DNA of 19,744 nt from assembly GCA_949486985.1 (NCBI GenBank), contig CATBLW010000062.1, forward strand, positions 1-19,744. Direction: 5' to 3'. This DNA is from Prochlorococcus marinus str. MIT 9215. Its GTDB lineage: Bacteria; Cyanobacteriota; Cyanobacteriia; PCC-6307; Cyanobiaceae. The position numbers were made by a program, and so were the translations under genes. Shown piece after piece: positions 14,271 to 19,744 of this stretch. Numbering within the stretch: the first letter of the stretch is position 1; each line of letters begins with the position of its first letter. A model generated the notes under the pieces. It had not been told where the DNA came from, ran no database searches, and was given only the letters and a program-made list of their open reading frames with translations.

Positions 14271-14816
14271 TCAATCGGGAGGCTGTTGAGCAGGAGGCTG
14301 TTGAGCAGAAGGTAGTGGATCAGGAGTATTAGCGATATCTAGTCGACGTTCCGGCAAGACATGGCTAGAGGCATACTCAGTCATCAACCAACTTGGCTGA
14401 ACTTGCAGCTCACGCCCCTGAGCAAAAGCAATTCCGAATGCAAGCAACATGCTCAGCAGCAAGGACACGCCAAGAAGCAAGAGAGAGAACAATTCCCCTC
14501 CAGAGAGCGGACGACGTTCACCAATACCTCGAGAAGCAGAGGAAGAAACTGGCGATGGTGCTGCGTGGGGGCTTGATTCTCGAGCTGCTGCTACTGCTGC
14601 CAAAGTTGCGTCATAAAGATGACGTTTATGCGGATCAGCAAGCAACGCATAGGCCTCACACAACAATTGAAACTGCTGGGCAGCCTCTTCCTCAGGCAGA
14701 GCCGCCGTATCTGGATGAAGCGCCTTACTGCGTTGTCGAAAAGCGCGATGCAAGGTTTCGGCATCAGCCGACGGCTTAACCCCGAGACAGTCGTAATAGC
14801 TGCTTGAAAGATTCAC
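14271..14816 (-). CDS. Membrane-anchored J-domain protein
   Basis: This 181-residue protein has an N-terminal J domain (about 5-70) with the HPD motif at 34-36 in KALHPDTAAL and the following QFQLLCEAYALLADPHKRHL helix. J domains stimulate the ATPase of DnaK-type Hsp70. After a Ser/Ala/Pro linker comes one membrane span at about 109-132 (ELFSLLLLGVSLLLSMLLAF and on), then a short tail ending in a Pro-Gln repeat (AQQPPAQQPPD). There is no Gly/Phe region or zinc finger, so it is a type III J protein, not housekeeping DnaJ. Topology is likely N-terminus in the cytoplasm. It is divergent from rsmG with 69 bases between and convergent with bioA. The client is unknown. Confidence 0.87.
   Translation of the reverse strand: MNLSSSYYDCLGVKPSADAETLHRAFRQRSKALHPDTAALPEEEAAQQFQLLCEAYALLADPHKRHLYDATLAAVAAARESSPHAAPSPVSSSASRGIGERRPLSGGELFSLLLLGVSLLLSMLLAFGIAFAQGRELQVQPSWLMTEYASSHVLPERRLDIANTPDPLPSAQQPPAQQPPD
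14278..14307. repeat. 15-bp perfect tandem repeat in the J-protein gene
   Basis: GGAGGCTGTTGAGCA is present twice in a row (14278-14292 and 14293-14307), followed by a partial third start. On the minus strand it encodes a repeated Ala-Gln-Gln-Pro-Pro at the C-terminus of the J-domain protein. Being 15 bases, copy-number change keeps the frame. Confidence 0.85.
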
Positions 14817-14885
14817 ACGAACACAATCACAACAACTTGCGACGGCCTGCCTACATCCTAGAAAGAACTGCTTTATCGGCTACCG

Positions 14886-15626
14886 ATGCCGAATCAGCCC
14901 TGCTTCTCTCAACCAAGTGAAAGGCTCTGGCAAGACCTGAAATGGAAGCCATCCGATCAACAGTTACAGCAATTGCTGGCCTTGCAGAAACTGCTGGTGG
15001 AATGGAATGCACATCTCAATCTCACACGTTTGACAGAAGGAGAGGACTACTGGATCGCCCAGGTGTTCGACAGCCTCTGGCCTTTGCAAGAAGAACTGCA
15101 AACCGCCCTTCAATCACGCCGTTGCATCGACATCGGCACTGGCTGTGGTTTCCCTGGCCTAGCCGTGGCCATTGCACTACCAGGCGCCGAACTCACACTG
15201 GTGGATTCCGTCAACAAGAAGACCAATGCCGTGGCGGCCATAGCCGGCGAACTGGGGCTCGACAACAGAGTGACGGTCCGCACCGAAAGAGTCGAACGTA
15301 CTGGCCAGGATCAGGCCTGCCGCGGTCAGTATGACCTCGCCATGGCACGTGCCGTTGCCCATGCTCCTGTGGTCGCCGAATACCTTATTCCCCTTCTTAA
15401 GCCTGCTGGCGAAGCACTTTTATTTCGCGGCCAATGGAACTCAGAAGATCAGAAAGGTCTCGCCAAAGCACTTGTCCCTCTCCAGGCCAGGCTCGCCAAG
15501 GTGGAACGCCTTGAACTTCCAGCGAATCGCGGAGTACGCCATCAACTGCGACTCAAACCCAATCGGCCCTGCCCTGCCAAGTATCCCCGAGCCGTTGGTT
15601 TACCAAGCAAAATGCCCCTGGGTTGA
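14886..15626 (+). CDS. rsmG: 16S rRNA m7G527 methyltransferase
   Basis: RsmG (formerly GidB) methylates N7 of G527 in the 530 loop of 16S rRNA using SAM. This 246-residue protein has the N-terminal helix with LLVEWNAHLNLTRLTEGEDY at 36-55, SAM motif I CIDIGTGCGFPGLAVAIALP at 80-99, VDSVNKKTNAV for the ribose-binding acidic loop, and MARAVAHAPVVAEYLIPLL in the C-terminal half. All are family features. Start ATG 14886 follows a 69-base divergent gap with the J-protein gene; no strong ribosome site is seen. Its TGA (15624-15626) directly abuts the stop codon of the convergent aldo/keto reductase gene, leaving no space between. Identification is secure. Confidence 0.95.
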   Translation: MPNQPCFSQPSERLWQDLKWKPSDQQLQQLLALQKLLVEWNAHLNLTRLTEGEDYWIAQVFDSLWPLQEELQTALQSRRCIDIGTGCGFPGLAVAIALPGAELTLVDSVNKKTNAVAAIAGELGLDNRVTVRTERVERTGQDQACRGQYDLAMARAVAHAPVVAEYLIPLLKPAGEALLFRGQWNSEDQKGLAKALVPLQARLAKVERLELPANRGVRHQLRLKPNRPCPAKYPRAVGLPSKMPLG

Positions 15627-15639
15627 TCAGGCGCCTGAT
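15626..15639. other. 14-bp perfect palindrome at abutting convergent stops
   Basis: ATCAGGCGCCTGAT is a perfect palindrome starting at the last base of the rsmG stop and lying within the end of the reductase gene. With the preceding bases, TGATCA supplies the stop codons of both convergent genes. It has no loop of its own, so a good hairpin would need to open central bases; a weak bidirectional terminator is possible. Confidence 0.6.
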
Positions 15640-16850
15640 AGACGCTGCTGAGAGGCGCCACCCAACCGCCGCTTCAATCCGCGCAACAAAGAAGGGATTT
15701 CATCACGCCACGGGCTCTTGTCGAGTGCTTTAAGCAGGTTCGCCTCGCTCACCTGATCATCCAGAGCATCAGCATTTGCGCCTGGGAACCAATGTCCACC
15801 ATTGCCAAGCAGACCGTAACGGGCTTTTGCGTAGCGCTCCATTCCCCAAGCTTCAACAAGGTTGTGGAGCCAAAGCAACTTCGGGATATTGATCTTGCCT
15901 GGCGTGTCCTGCCAAAGGGGTAGTCCCTTCTGCCAGCTTGCCAACCATGCCTCTCCGAGGGCTAATCGAGCCGCACGTTCTAGGCGCTGTTCAACTGGGG
16001 GAAGCAGCTCAGCAGCACGTGGCAAAAGGCTTACGGCCTCCAAATGCAAATCAAGGTCTTCCGCCCTGGCGGCACCAACGCTGATCGTATGGACTCGCGG
16101 ATCTTGCAAGCAGAAAAGATCGTTGAAGACAATCGGATGAAGCGGTGAACAAAGTTCGAGCCACTGCGGCGATGGGCTGTGGAGATGGCCGCCTTTGTCC
16201 GTCGGGCTGATGATGAAGACACCGAGATCGTGCCGACCTGCCGCATCAAGCGCTGGGGCATTGTCCTGATAGATGTAATACCAATGCAAATTGACGTAAT
16301 CAAAAGCATTCGTCTCAATGGCCTTCACGATCAGGTCAGTAGGGCCATGGGTCGAAAAACCCACATGACCGATACGCCCCTCACCCTGCCAGCGCCGCAC
16401 CACATCCAGGCAACCTCCAGGTCTCAATGTCTGGTCGAGATGCTCCGGAAGGTTGAGGCCATGGATCGCTAGCAAATCGAGCCGCTCGCATTGCAGCCGT
16501 TCAAAACTCAGCTTCAACTCGGCTTCAAAAGCCTTTGGATCCTCAGAGGGGGGGACTTTTGTCTGCAAAACCCTCTCTGAATCAGGGACTTCCGGCAAGG
16601 CCCAACCGAGCTGACGTTCAGAAGTGCCGTAATGGCGAGCGGTTTCAACATGATGAAACCCAGACTCCACGGCATATTGCAATGTGGACTTGAGGTTCTG
16701 TTGCGTTGCGGAGGTGATCGCCTCAGCCTCTAGATCCTGCCAGCTCTGCTGAAAACGCATGCCGCCAATGGAAAGCACTGGCATGGAAAGTTCCGTTCGA
16801 CCAAAGCGCCTAGAAGGTAAAGGCTTGAGCTGCCCAGGGACATCGGCCAT
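15627..16850 (-). CDS. Aldo/keto reductase family protein with cysteine-free C-terminal domain
   Basis: An NAD(P)H-dependent oxidoreductase of the aldo/keto reductase barrel, about 407 residues. The start RRFGRTELSMPVLSIGGMRF is typical. The catalytic tetrad can be placed at E69 (ETARHYGTSE; Asp in most families), Y74, K98 (LQTKVPP) and H130 (LLAIHGLN). FDYVNLHWYYI and VFIISPTDKGG are further family parts. The C-terminal 120 residues (contains NIPKLLWLHNL and GNGGHWFPG) align by eye with the region that holds 4Fe-4S cysteines in COG1453-type reductases, but the cysteines are missing. The start is ATG 16850; a TTG one codon earlier is in frame. The ferredoxin stop overlaps as TGATG, so translation is coupled, and the ferredoxin may be its electron partner (inference). 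Substrate unknown. Confidence 0.88.
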   Translation of the reverse strand: MADVPGQLKPLPSRRFGRTELSMPVLSIGGMRFQQSWQDLEAEAITSATQQNLKSTLQYAVESGFHHVETARHYGTSERQLGWALPEVPDSERVLQTKVPPSEDPKAFEAELKLSFERLQCERLDLLAIHGLNLPEHLDQTLRPGGCLDVVRRWQGEGRIGHVGFSTHGPTDLIVKAIETNAFDYVNLHWYYIYQDNAPALDAAGRHDLGVFIISPTDKGGHLHSPSPQWLELCSPLHPIVFNDLFCLQDPRVHTISVGAARAEDLDLHLEAVSLLPRAAELLPPVEQRLERAARLALGEAWLASWQKGLPLWQDTPGKINIPKLLWLHNLVEAWGMERYAKARYGLLGNGGHWFPGANADALDDQVSEANLLKALDKSPWRDEIPSLLRGLKRRLGGASQQRLSGA

Positions 16851-17236
16851 CAACGCGACCGCGGAAAATGCCGCCTAGGCCTGACAGAAGACTGCTTACC
16901 AAGAGTGGACATTTCAAGGGCCTCGAGCTGCAAACGCAGCTCATCTAACTTTTCAAAGTTGACCCAATGAATGCAATTAACAGGGCATGTATCAATTGCT
17001 TCCTGGACCAATTCAAGGCTGTCTCCATCCTGACGAATCGCTCTTGATCGCCCTAAATCAGGTTCAATCACAAAGGTATTGGTCGCCACATGGGAGCAGT
17101 AACGACAGCCTATGCAAGCAGACTCATCAACCCAAACAGCCTTTTCTCGTAGCTTGCCTCCAAGCATTGGCTCCAACCCATTAGGCCCCGCAATGGCCTG
17201 GGCTGGAGCAAGAAAGGCTGCAGAAGGATCACTCAA
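16850..17236 (-). CDS. 4Fe-4S single-cluster ferredoxin
   Basis: A 128-residue soluble ferredoxin. The cluster ligands are C41, C44 and C47 in ACIGCRYCSHVA and C84 in DTCPVNCIHW, a CxxCxxC...CP arrangement for one 4Fe-4S centre; C88 is an extra cysteine. The segment TFVIEPDLGRSRAIRQDGD is highly characteristic of the cyanobacterial/plastid group that is also found fused to J domains in some plant chloroplast proteins. About 30 residues precede the domain and a basic tail (RPRRHFPRSR) follows. It lies 17 bases downstream of ycf35 and overlaps the aldo/keto reductase start by one base (TGATG). An electron-carrier role is established for the fold; the partners are inferred from coupling. Confidence 0.92.
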   Translation of the reverse strand: MSDPSAAFLAPAQAIAGPNGLEPMLGGKLREKAVWVDESACIGCRYCSHVATNTFVIEPDLGRSRAIRQDGDSLELVQEAIDTCPVNCIHWVNFEKLDELRLQLEALEMSTLGKQSSVRPRRHFPRSR

Positions 17237-17253
17237 TGGTTGCTAGCAAAACT

Positions 17254-17646
17254 TCAGGCATCCCAGCGGGTGACCACAAGTTCAATCGAACCGTCAACAC
17301 TGTTGCGTTGTTCAGCCACTTCAAAACCTTCTTCTGCAGTGGCAGCCAAAACAGTATTCAACGCATAACGCTGCGTGAGCTGGGCTAAGAAACGCTCAAG
17401 AGGCACCTTTTGTCGCCAAAGGTCGAGATCTGTGACCAATTCATAAGCACCATTCGCTGCATTCCAGCGAAAGCCAAGATCGCCACCTTCTTGCATGGCT
17501 ACGGCCAACTCCGCAGTAACCGTCTGACCGCGATAGCCACGCACAGGTCGCTCACCGTCTTCCGGCTGATAGCCCAAATCCTGCAAGGCCTGAACCAGAG
17601 GCTCTCGCTTACGCAGTTGGGTTTTGACAGTACTGAAGTGAGACAT
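17254..17646 (-). CDS. ycf35: Ycf35 / DUF1257 protein
   Basis: A 130-residue protein beginning MSHFSTVKTQLRKREPLVQA, the hallmark of the DUF1257 family, which is encoded in some algal plastids as ycf35 and in cyanobacteria. Further typical parts are LQDLGYQ, VRGYRGQ and DLGFRWNAANGAYELVTDLD. There is no signal peptide, membrane span or cysteine cluster, so it is probably soluble. The biochemical role is not established to my knowledge. Its ATG overlaps the stop of the DUF2997 gene by one base (TGATG), and the ferredoxin follows 17 bases later. Linkage of ycf35 with DUF2997 and a ferredoxin is a known pattern in cyanobacteria, which suggests a joint function in a redox or cofactor step (inference). 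Confidence 0.94.
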   Translation of the reverse strand: MSHFSTVKTQLRKREPLVQALQDLGYQPEDGERPVRGYRGQTVTAELAVAMQEGGDLGFRWNAANGAYELVTDLDLWRQKVPLERFLAQLTQRYALNTVLAATAEEGFEVAEQRNSVDGSIELVVTRWDA

Positions 17647-17849
17647 CAGGGGAGTTCTGCAGGAATGGAACTGGACTGGTTCTGGGGGAGAAGATAAGCC
17701 TCAGGCGTTGGTTCCCTTGTCTCCACAACACCAAGCGCATTTTCAAGTCGCTCAGTCAGTTGATGACAGGCATCACCAACAACTCCATCAACACTTTCTT
17801 CAACACGACCATCGGGTCGAATTCGAAACCGCAGAGTGCGTTGAGGCAT
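17646..17849 (-). CDS. DUF2997 small protein coupled to ycf35
   Basis: A 67-residue protein starting MPQRTLRFRIRPDGRVEESV, the DUF2997 pattern (a beta hairpin 'RF.I..DG.V.E', then GVVGDACHQLTERLENALG). The conserved C-x3-T segment around DACHQLTERLE contains its one cysteine. The start at ATG 17849 is chosen because family similarity begins there; an in-frame upstream extension to 17885 has no likeness. The tail (YLLPQNQSSSIPAELP) is low-complexity. Its TGA overlaps the ycf35 ATG by one base, so the two are almost certainly made together. Function is unknown; it is probably a small partner of Ycf35. Confidence 0.88.
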   Translation of the reverse strand: MPQRTLRFRIRPDGRVEESVDGVVGDACHQLTERLENALGVVETREPTPEAYLLPQNQSSSIPAELP

Positions 17850-17921
17850 CCACTTCAAAGAATCGAACGTGGATGCTAGAAGCAAGTTTCGCCGACTGAC
17901 GTGAAGTTGTTACATCGTCAA

Positions 17922-17938
17922 GACGCCTAAAAGGCATC
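17922..17938 (-). terminator. Short hairpin after the HEAT-repeat gene
   Basis: On the minus strand bases 17938-17922 form a 7-bp stem (one G-T wobble) with a 3-base T loop, 18 bases after the HEAT gene stop and before the DUF2997 gene. No T-run follows, so it is only a possible terminator or processing site. Confidence 0.35.
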
Positions 17939-17955
17939 ACAAGCCAACGGATGAC

Positions 17956-18765
17956 TCAGGCAAGCAATCCTTCATCAATAAGGCGCTGAAGCCTTTGAGC
18001 AACCTTCGGATTCTCAAGTTGTTCAAGTGCAATGCGCGCTTCATCACGAACTGAAGCCTCTCCATCGTGAACCAAGGCCGTCATAAAAGCCTCCACCAGA
18101 TCCTGCTGACGGGGACCCAACAAGCTTTCATAAAGACGACCTAGTGCCCAGATGCAGTTGCTGCGAACAACAGGCTCGCTATCAATTTGCAGGCTCATCA
18201 GCAATTGACTGGCCGCAGCGTCAGCCTTCGTTGCTGAAGTTCCACCCACTTCAGCCAAGGATCCAGAAGCCCAAAGCCTTACTGCAGCAACATCAGTCTG
18301 CAGGGCATTGATCAGTGGATCGAGAACGGGCGCCTCAGCGTAATTACCAAGACTCCAAGCCGTTGCCTTGCGCACATAGGCATTGCTATCCGTCTGAAGT
18401 AAATCCAACAGGGGCTCTACCGCAGGGGATGAAGGGTTGCGACCAAGGGCATACACCGCACTCATCCTCTGCACCGGACAAGCCTGCTCCAATAGGGGCA
18501 ACAGCAATGGCACAGCTCGAGGATCTCTGTGTTCACAAAACACTCTGAGCCCCTGCAAGCGCTCCTCATATCCCTGATTCAACCAGGTCAAAGCTGTTTC
18601 ACATTCACGCTCGGCCTGCAAAGCATCCCCATCAGGATCATCCATGGCGATCTCATCAAGCGGATCGCCAACTAATTCGGCAGCCAGCTCCTTGGCCAAC
18701 ACATCAGGATCGATAGCCAGATTGGCCATCCCCTCTTCAGCTGGTTGTTCGGAGGCATTGGTCAT
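17956..18765 (-). CDS. HEAT-repeat protein (PBS lyase HEAT-like)
   Basis: A 269-residue soluble protein. After an acidic N-terminal 55 residues rich in Asp, Glu and Ala, it consists of helical HEAT-like repeats: RDPRAVPLLLPLLEQACPVQ, MSAVYALGRNPSSPAVEPLL, VRKATAWSLGNYAEAPVLDP, VRLWASGSLAEVGG, VRSNCIWALGRL and VRDEARIALEQLENPKVAQR. Each has the V-R-x-x-A-x-x-A-L-G-x core. Such repeats are protein-binding scaffolds; related cyanobacterial proteins act in phycobilin attachment or phycobilisome degradation (CpcE, NblB-like), but the repeats alone do not show that. The start is ATG 18765. It follows the 41-aa membrane-peptide ORF by 34 bases on the same strand. The specific role is unknown. Confidence 0.88.
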   Translation of the reverse strand: MTNASEQPAEEGMANLAIDPDVLAKELAAELVGDPLDEIAMDDPDGDALQAERECETALTWLNQGYEERLQGLRVFCEHRDPRAVPLLLPLLEQACPVQRMSAVYALGRNPSSPAVEPLLDLLQTDSNAYVRKATAWSLGNYAEAPVLDPLINALQTDVAAVRLWASGSLAEVGGTSATKADAAASQLLMSLQIDSEPVVRSNCIWALGRLYESLLGPRQQDLVEAFMTALVHDGEASVRDEARIALEQLENPKVAQRLQRLIDEGLLA

Positions 18766-18799
18766 GAATGTGATCGTAGATGCTTAAAGCCAACTGGGG

Positions 18800-18925
18800 T
18801 CAACCCATTGAAGCCGGTGCAAGCATGTCGCCCGGCAACCAGATGCGAGCGCTGACTGCAAATAATGCCAAGCCAAAAAGGGCCACTATCAACACCGGCA
18901 AAAGGGTGGAACGGAAGAACTGCAA
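18800..18925 (-). CDS. Candidate 41-aa membrane peptide between symporter and HEAT gene
   Basis: A minus-strand frame from TTG 18925 to TGA 18802-18800 encodes 41 residues: a short basic-aromatic start (MQFFRS), a hydrophobic span at about 7-26 (TLLPVLIVALFGLALFAVSA), and the tail RIWLPGDMLAPASMG. This looks like a single-pass membrane protein with N-in or N-out topology not decided (one Arg on each side). It begins 34 bases after the symporter stop and ends 34 bases before the HEAT start, all on one strand. The start is uncertain: no ATG precedes the span in frame, and no ribosome site is visible before TTG. Function unknown; a helper subunit for the symporter is one idea. Confidence 0.55.
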   Translation of the reverse strand: MQFFRSTLLPVLIVALFGLALFAVSARIWLPGDMLAPASMG

Positions 18926-18959
18926 GTTAGGAAGGCTTTGACGTCATTCTGAAGCCTGT

Positions 18960-19744
18960 TCAGCCCGCTCCCGCCCTCAGCCCATAGGTTCTCAGCAAGG
19001 GAAAACCGCACACCACAGCCAGCACCAGCCCCATCCAGCCGGTCAGGGACTGATGCAGAAGGAAAGCCCCAGAGCCAATCAAGGCACCGAACAGAACACC
19101 ACTGCTAAGCAGAAAGCGACGGATCAGTTCTCCCAGGGAATCCACCATCTCCACGCCTAACCGCTTGCGCCAGCGGCTCCAGCCTGGGCCTGGCGGCCGC
19201 ACCTGCTGGACAAAACGTTCCAGCACCTCCGGTGATTCAGGAGGTGTAGACAACATCACCACAATCCACACCACGGCGGTGATCCCAGTGGTGACAATCA
19301 GGCGCTCGCCGTAATCGGCAATCTTCAGAGGAGGCAACACCCCGAGCCGACCAAGCAGCGGATCTAATTTCCCCGACGTGCTCAGCCCCACAATGAAGCC
19401 GCAAATCATGGCCGCCAGCTCAGCGGCGGCATTGATCCGCCACCAGAACCAACGCAGGATGAGGACTGCGCCTGAACCAGTTCCGATCACAATGACAAGG
19501 CGAAAAATGTCGCCAATGCTCTGAGCCAGCATGGCCACAACAACCCCGCAGAAGAGCAACAAAACGCTGACGATCTGCCCCACCAGCATCAATTCCTTCT
19601 GGCTGGCCTTGGGGTGCACAAAGCGCTGGTAAAGATCATGGGTGAGATAGCTGGCACCCCAGTTCACCGAGGTACTCACGGTGCTCATAAAGGCCGCAAC
19701 CAGCGACACAACCACCAGGCCCAGAATCACCGGAGGTAGATAAC
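18960..19744 (-). CDS. Sodium:solute symporter, C-terminal part (5' end outside window)
   Basis: The frame is open through the right edge, so the N-terminal half is missing. The visible 261 residues begin YLPPVILGLVVVSLVAAFMS and continue STVSTSVNWGASYLTHDLYQ, the TM8-like sodium-site region of the SSS family (Na+/solute symporters such as PutP and vSGLT). At least six further membrane spans follow, for example VLLLFCGVVVAMLAQSIG, RLVIVIGTGSGAVLILRWFW, LAAMICGFIVGLS and TGITAVVWIVVML. A cytosolic stretch then precedes two last spans (FLLSSGVLFGALIGSGAFLL and MGLVLAVVCGFPLL). The substrate cannot be told from this part. It is likely co-transcribed with the 41-aa membrane-peptide ORF downstream. 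Confidence 0.9.
   Translation of the reverse strand, partial: YLPPVILGLVVVSLVAAFMSTVSTSVNWGASYLTHDLYQRFVHPKASQKELMLVGQIVSVLLLFCGVVVAMLAQSIGDIFRLVIVIGTGSGAVLILRWFWWRINAAAELAAMICGFIVGLSTSGKLDPLLGRLGVLPPLKIADYGERLIVTTGITAVVWIVVMLSTPPESPEVLERFVQQVRPPGPGWSRWRKRLGVEMVDSLGELIRRFLLSSGVLFGALIGSGAFLLHQSLTGWMGLVLAVVCGFPLLRTYGLRAGAG

Noticed and set aside
14004..14315. Plus-strand 103-codon frame after bioA
   Set aside because: No ribosome site, no recognisable pattern, and runs antisense into the J-domain gene, where its end is repeat-derived (RRLLSRR).
14393..14779. Plus-strand 128-codon frame
   Set aside because: Antisense to the J-domain gene, which has a clear HPD motif and membrane span.

Overview
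The window reads as chromosomal housekeeping DNA of a marine picocyanobacterium, most likely a higher-GC low-light Prochlorococcus or a marine Synechococcus. The supporting signs are a cyanobacterial-type PII protein, the plastid-shared genes ycf35/DUF2997 with a small 4Fe-4S ferredoxin, a DUF4278 'YRG' repeat protein, a cyanobacterial Ski2-like helicase, and a biotin operon carrying the BioK-type esterase. Genus placement is inference from gene content; no rRNA or tRNA is present.

Layout, left to right. 1-311: 3'-truncated queF (minus). 312-735: no convincing gene. 736-1629 (plus): a small YRG-repeat protein, a 75-aa protein of unknown function, then glnB. 1672-2475: TlyA-type methyltransferase (minus), convergent with glnB. 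2574-5746 (plus): a small unknown protein, purB, a newly noticed 33-aa membrane peptide ORF, and fumC. 5962-8742: large Ski2-like helicase (minus). 9040-13950 (plus): the biotin operon bioF-bioK-bioC-bioD-orf51-bioA. 14271-14816: membrane J-domain protein (minus). 14886-15626: rsmG (plus). 15627-17849 (minus): a compact chain DUF2997-ycf35-ferredoxin-aldo/keto reductase. 17956-18765: HEAT-repeat protein. 18800-18925: a 41-aa membrane peptide ORF. 18960-19744: the C-terminal part of a sodium:solute symporter (minus).

How genes work together. The bio genes cover pimeloyl-ACP release and chain set-up (BioC, BioK) and ring assembly up to dethiobiotin (BioF, BioA, BioD); bioB is not in view. bioF, bioK, bioC, bioD and a 51-aa membrane-peptide ORF are joined by four successive ATGA start/stop overlaps, which makes that small ORF a strong candidate for a real operon member. 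The DUF2997-ycf35-ferredoxin-reductase chain, with TGATG junctions at both ends, looks like a redox module of unknown purpose. purB and fumC are adjacent members of one lyase superfamily.

No mobile element, CRISPR array, prophage, tRNA or rRNA was seen. The most novel content is a set of small single-span membrane ORFs (33, 51 and 41 aa, with weaker candidates of 34 and 59 aa) sitting between well-known genes. All are below common annotation size limits.
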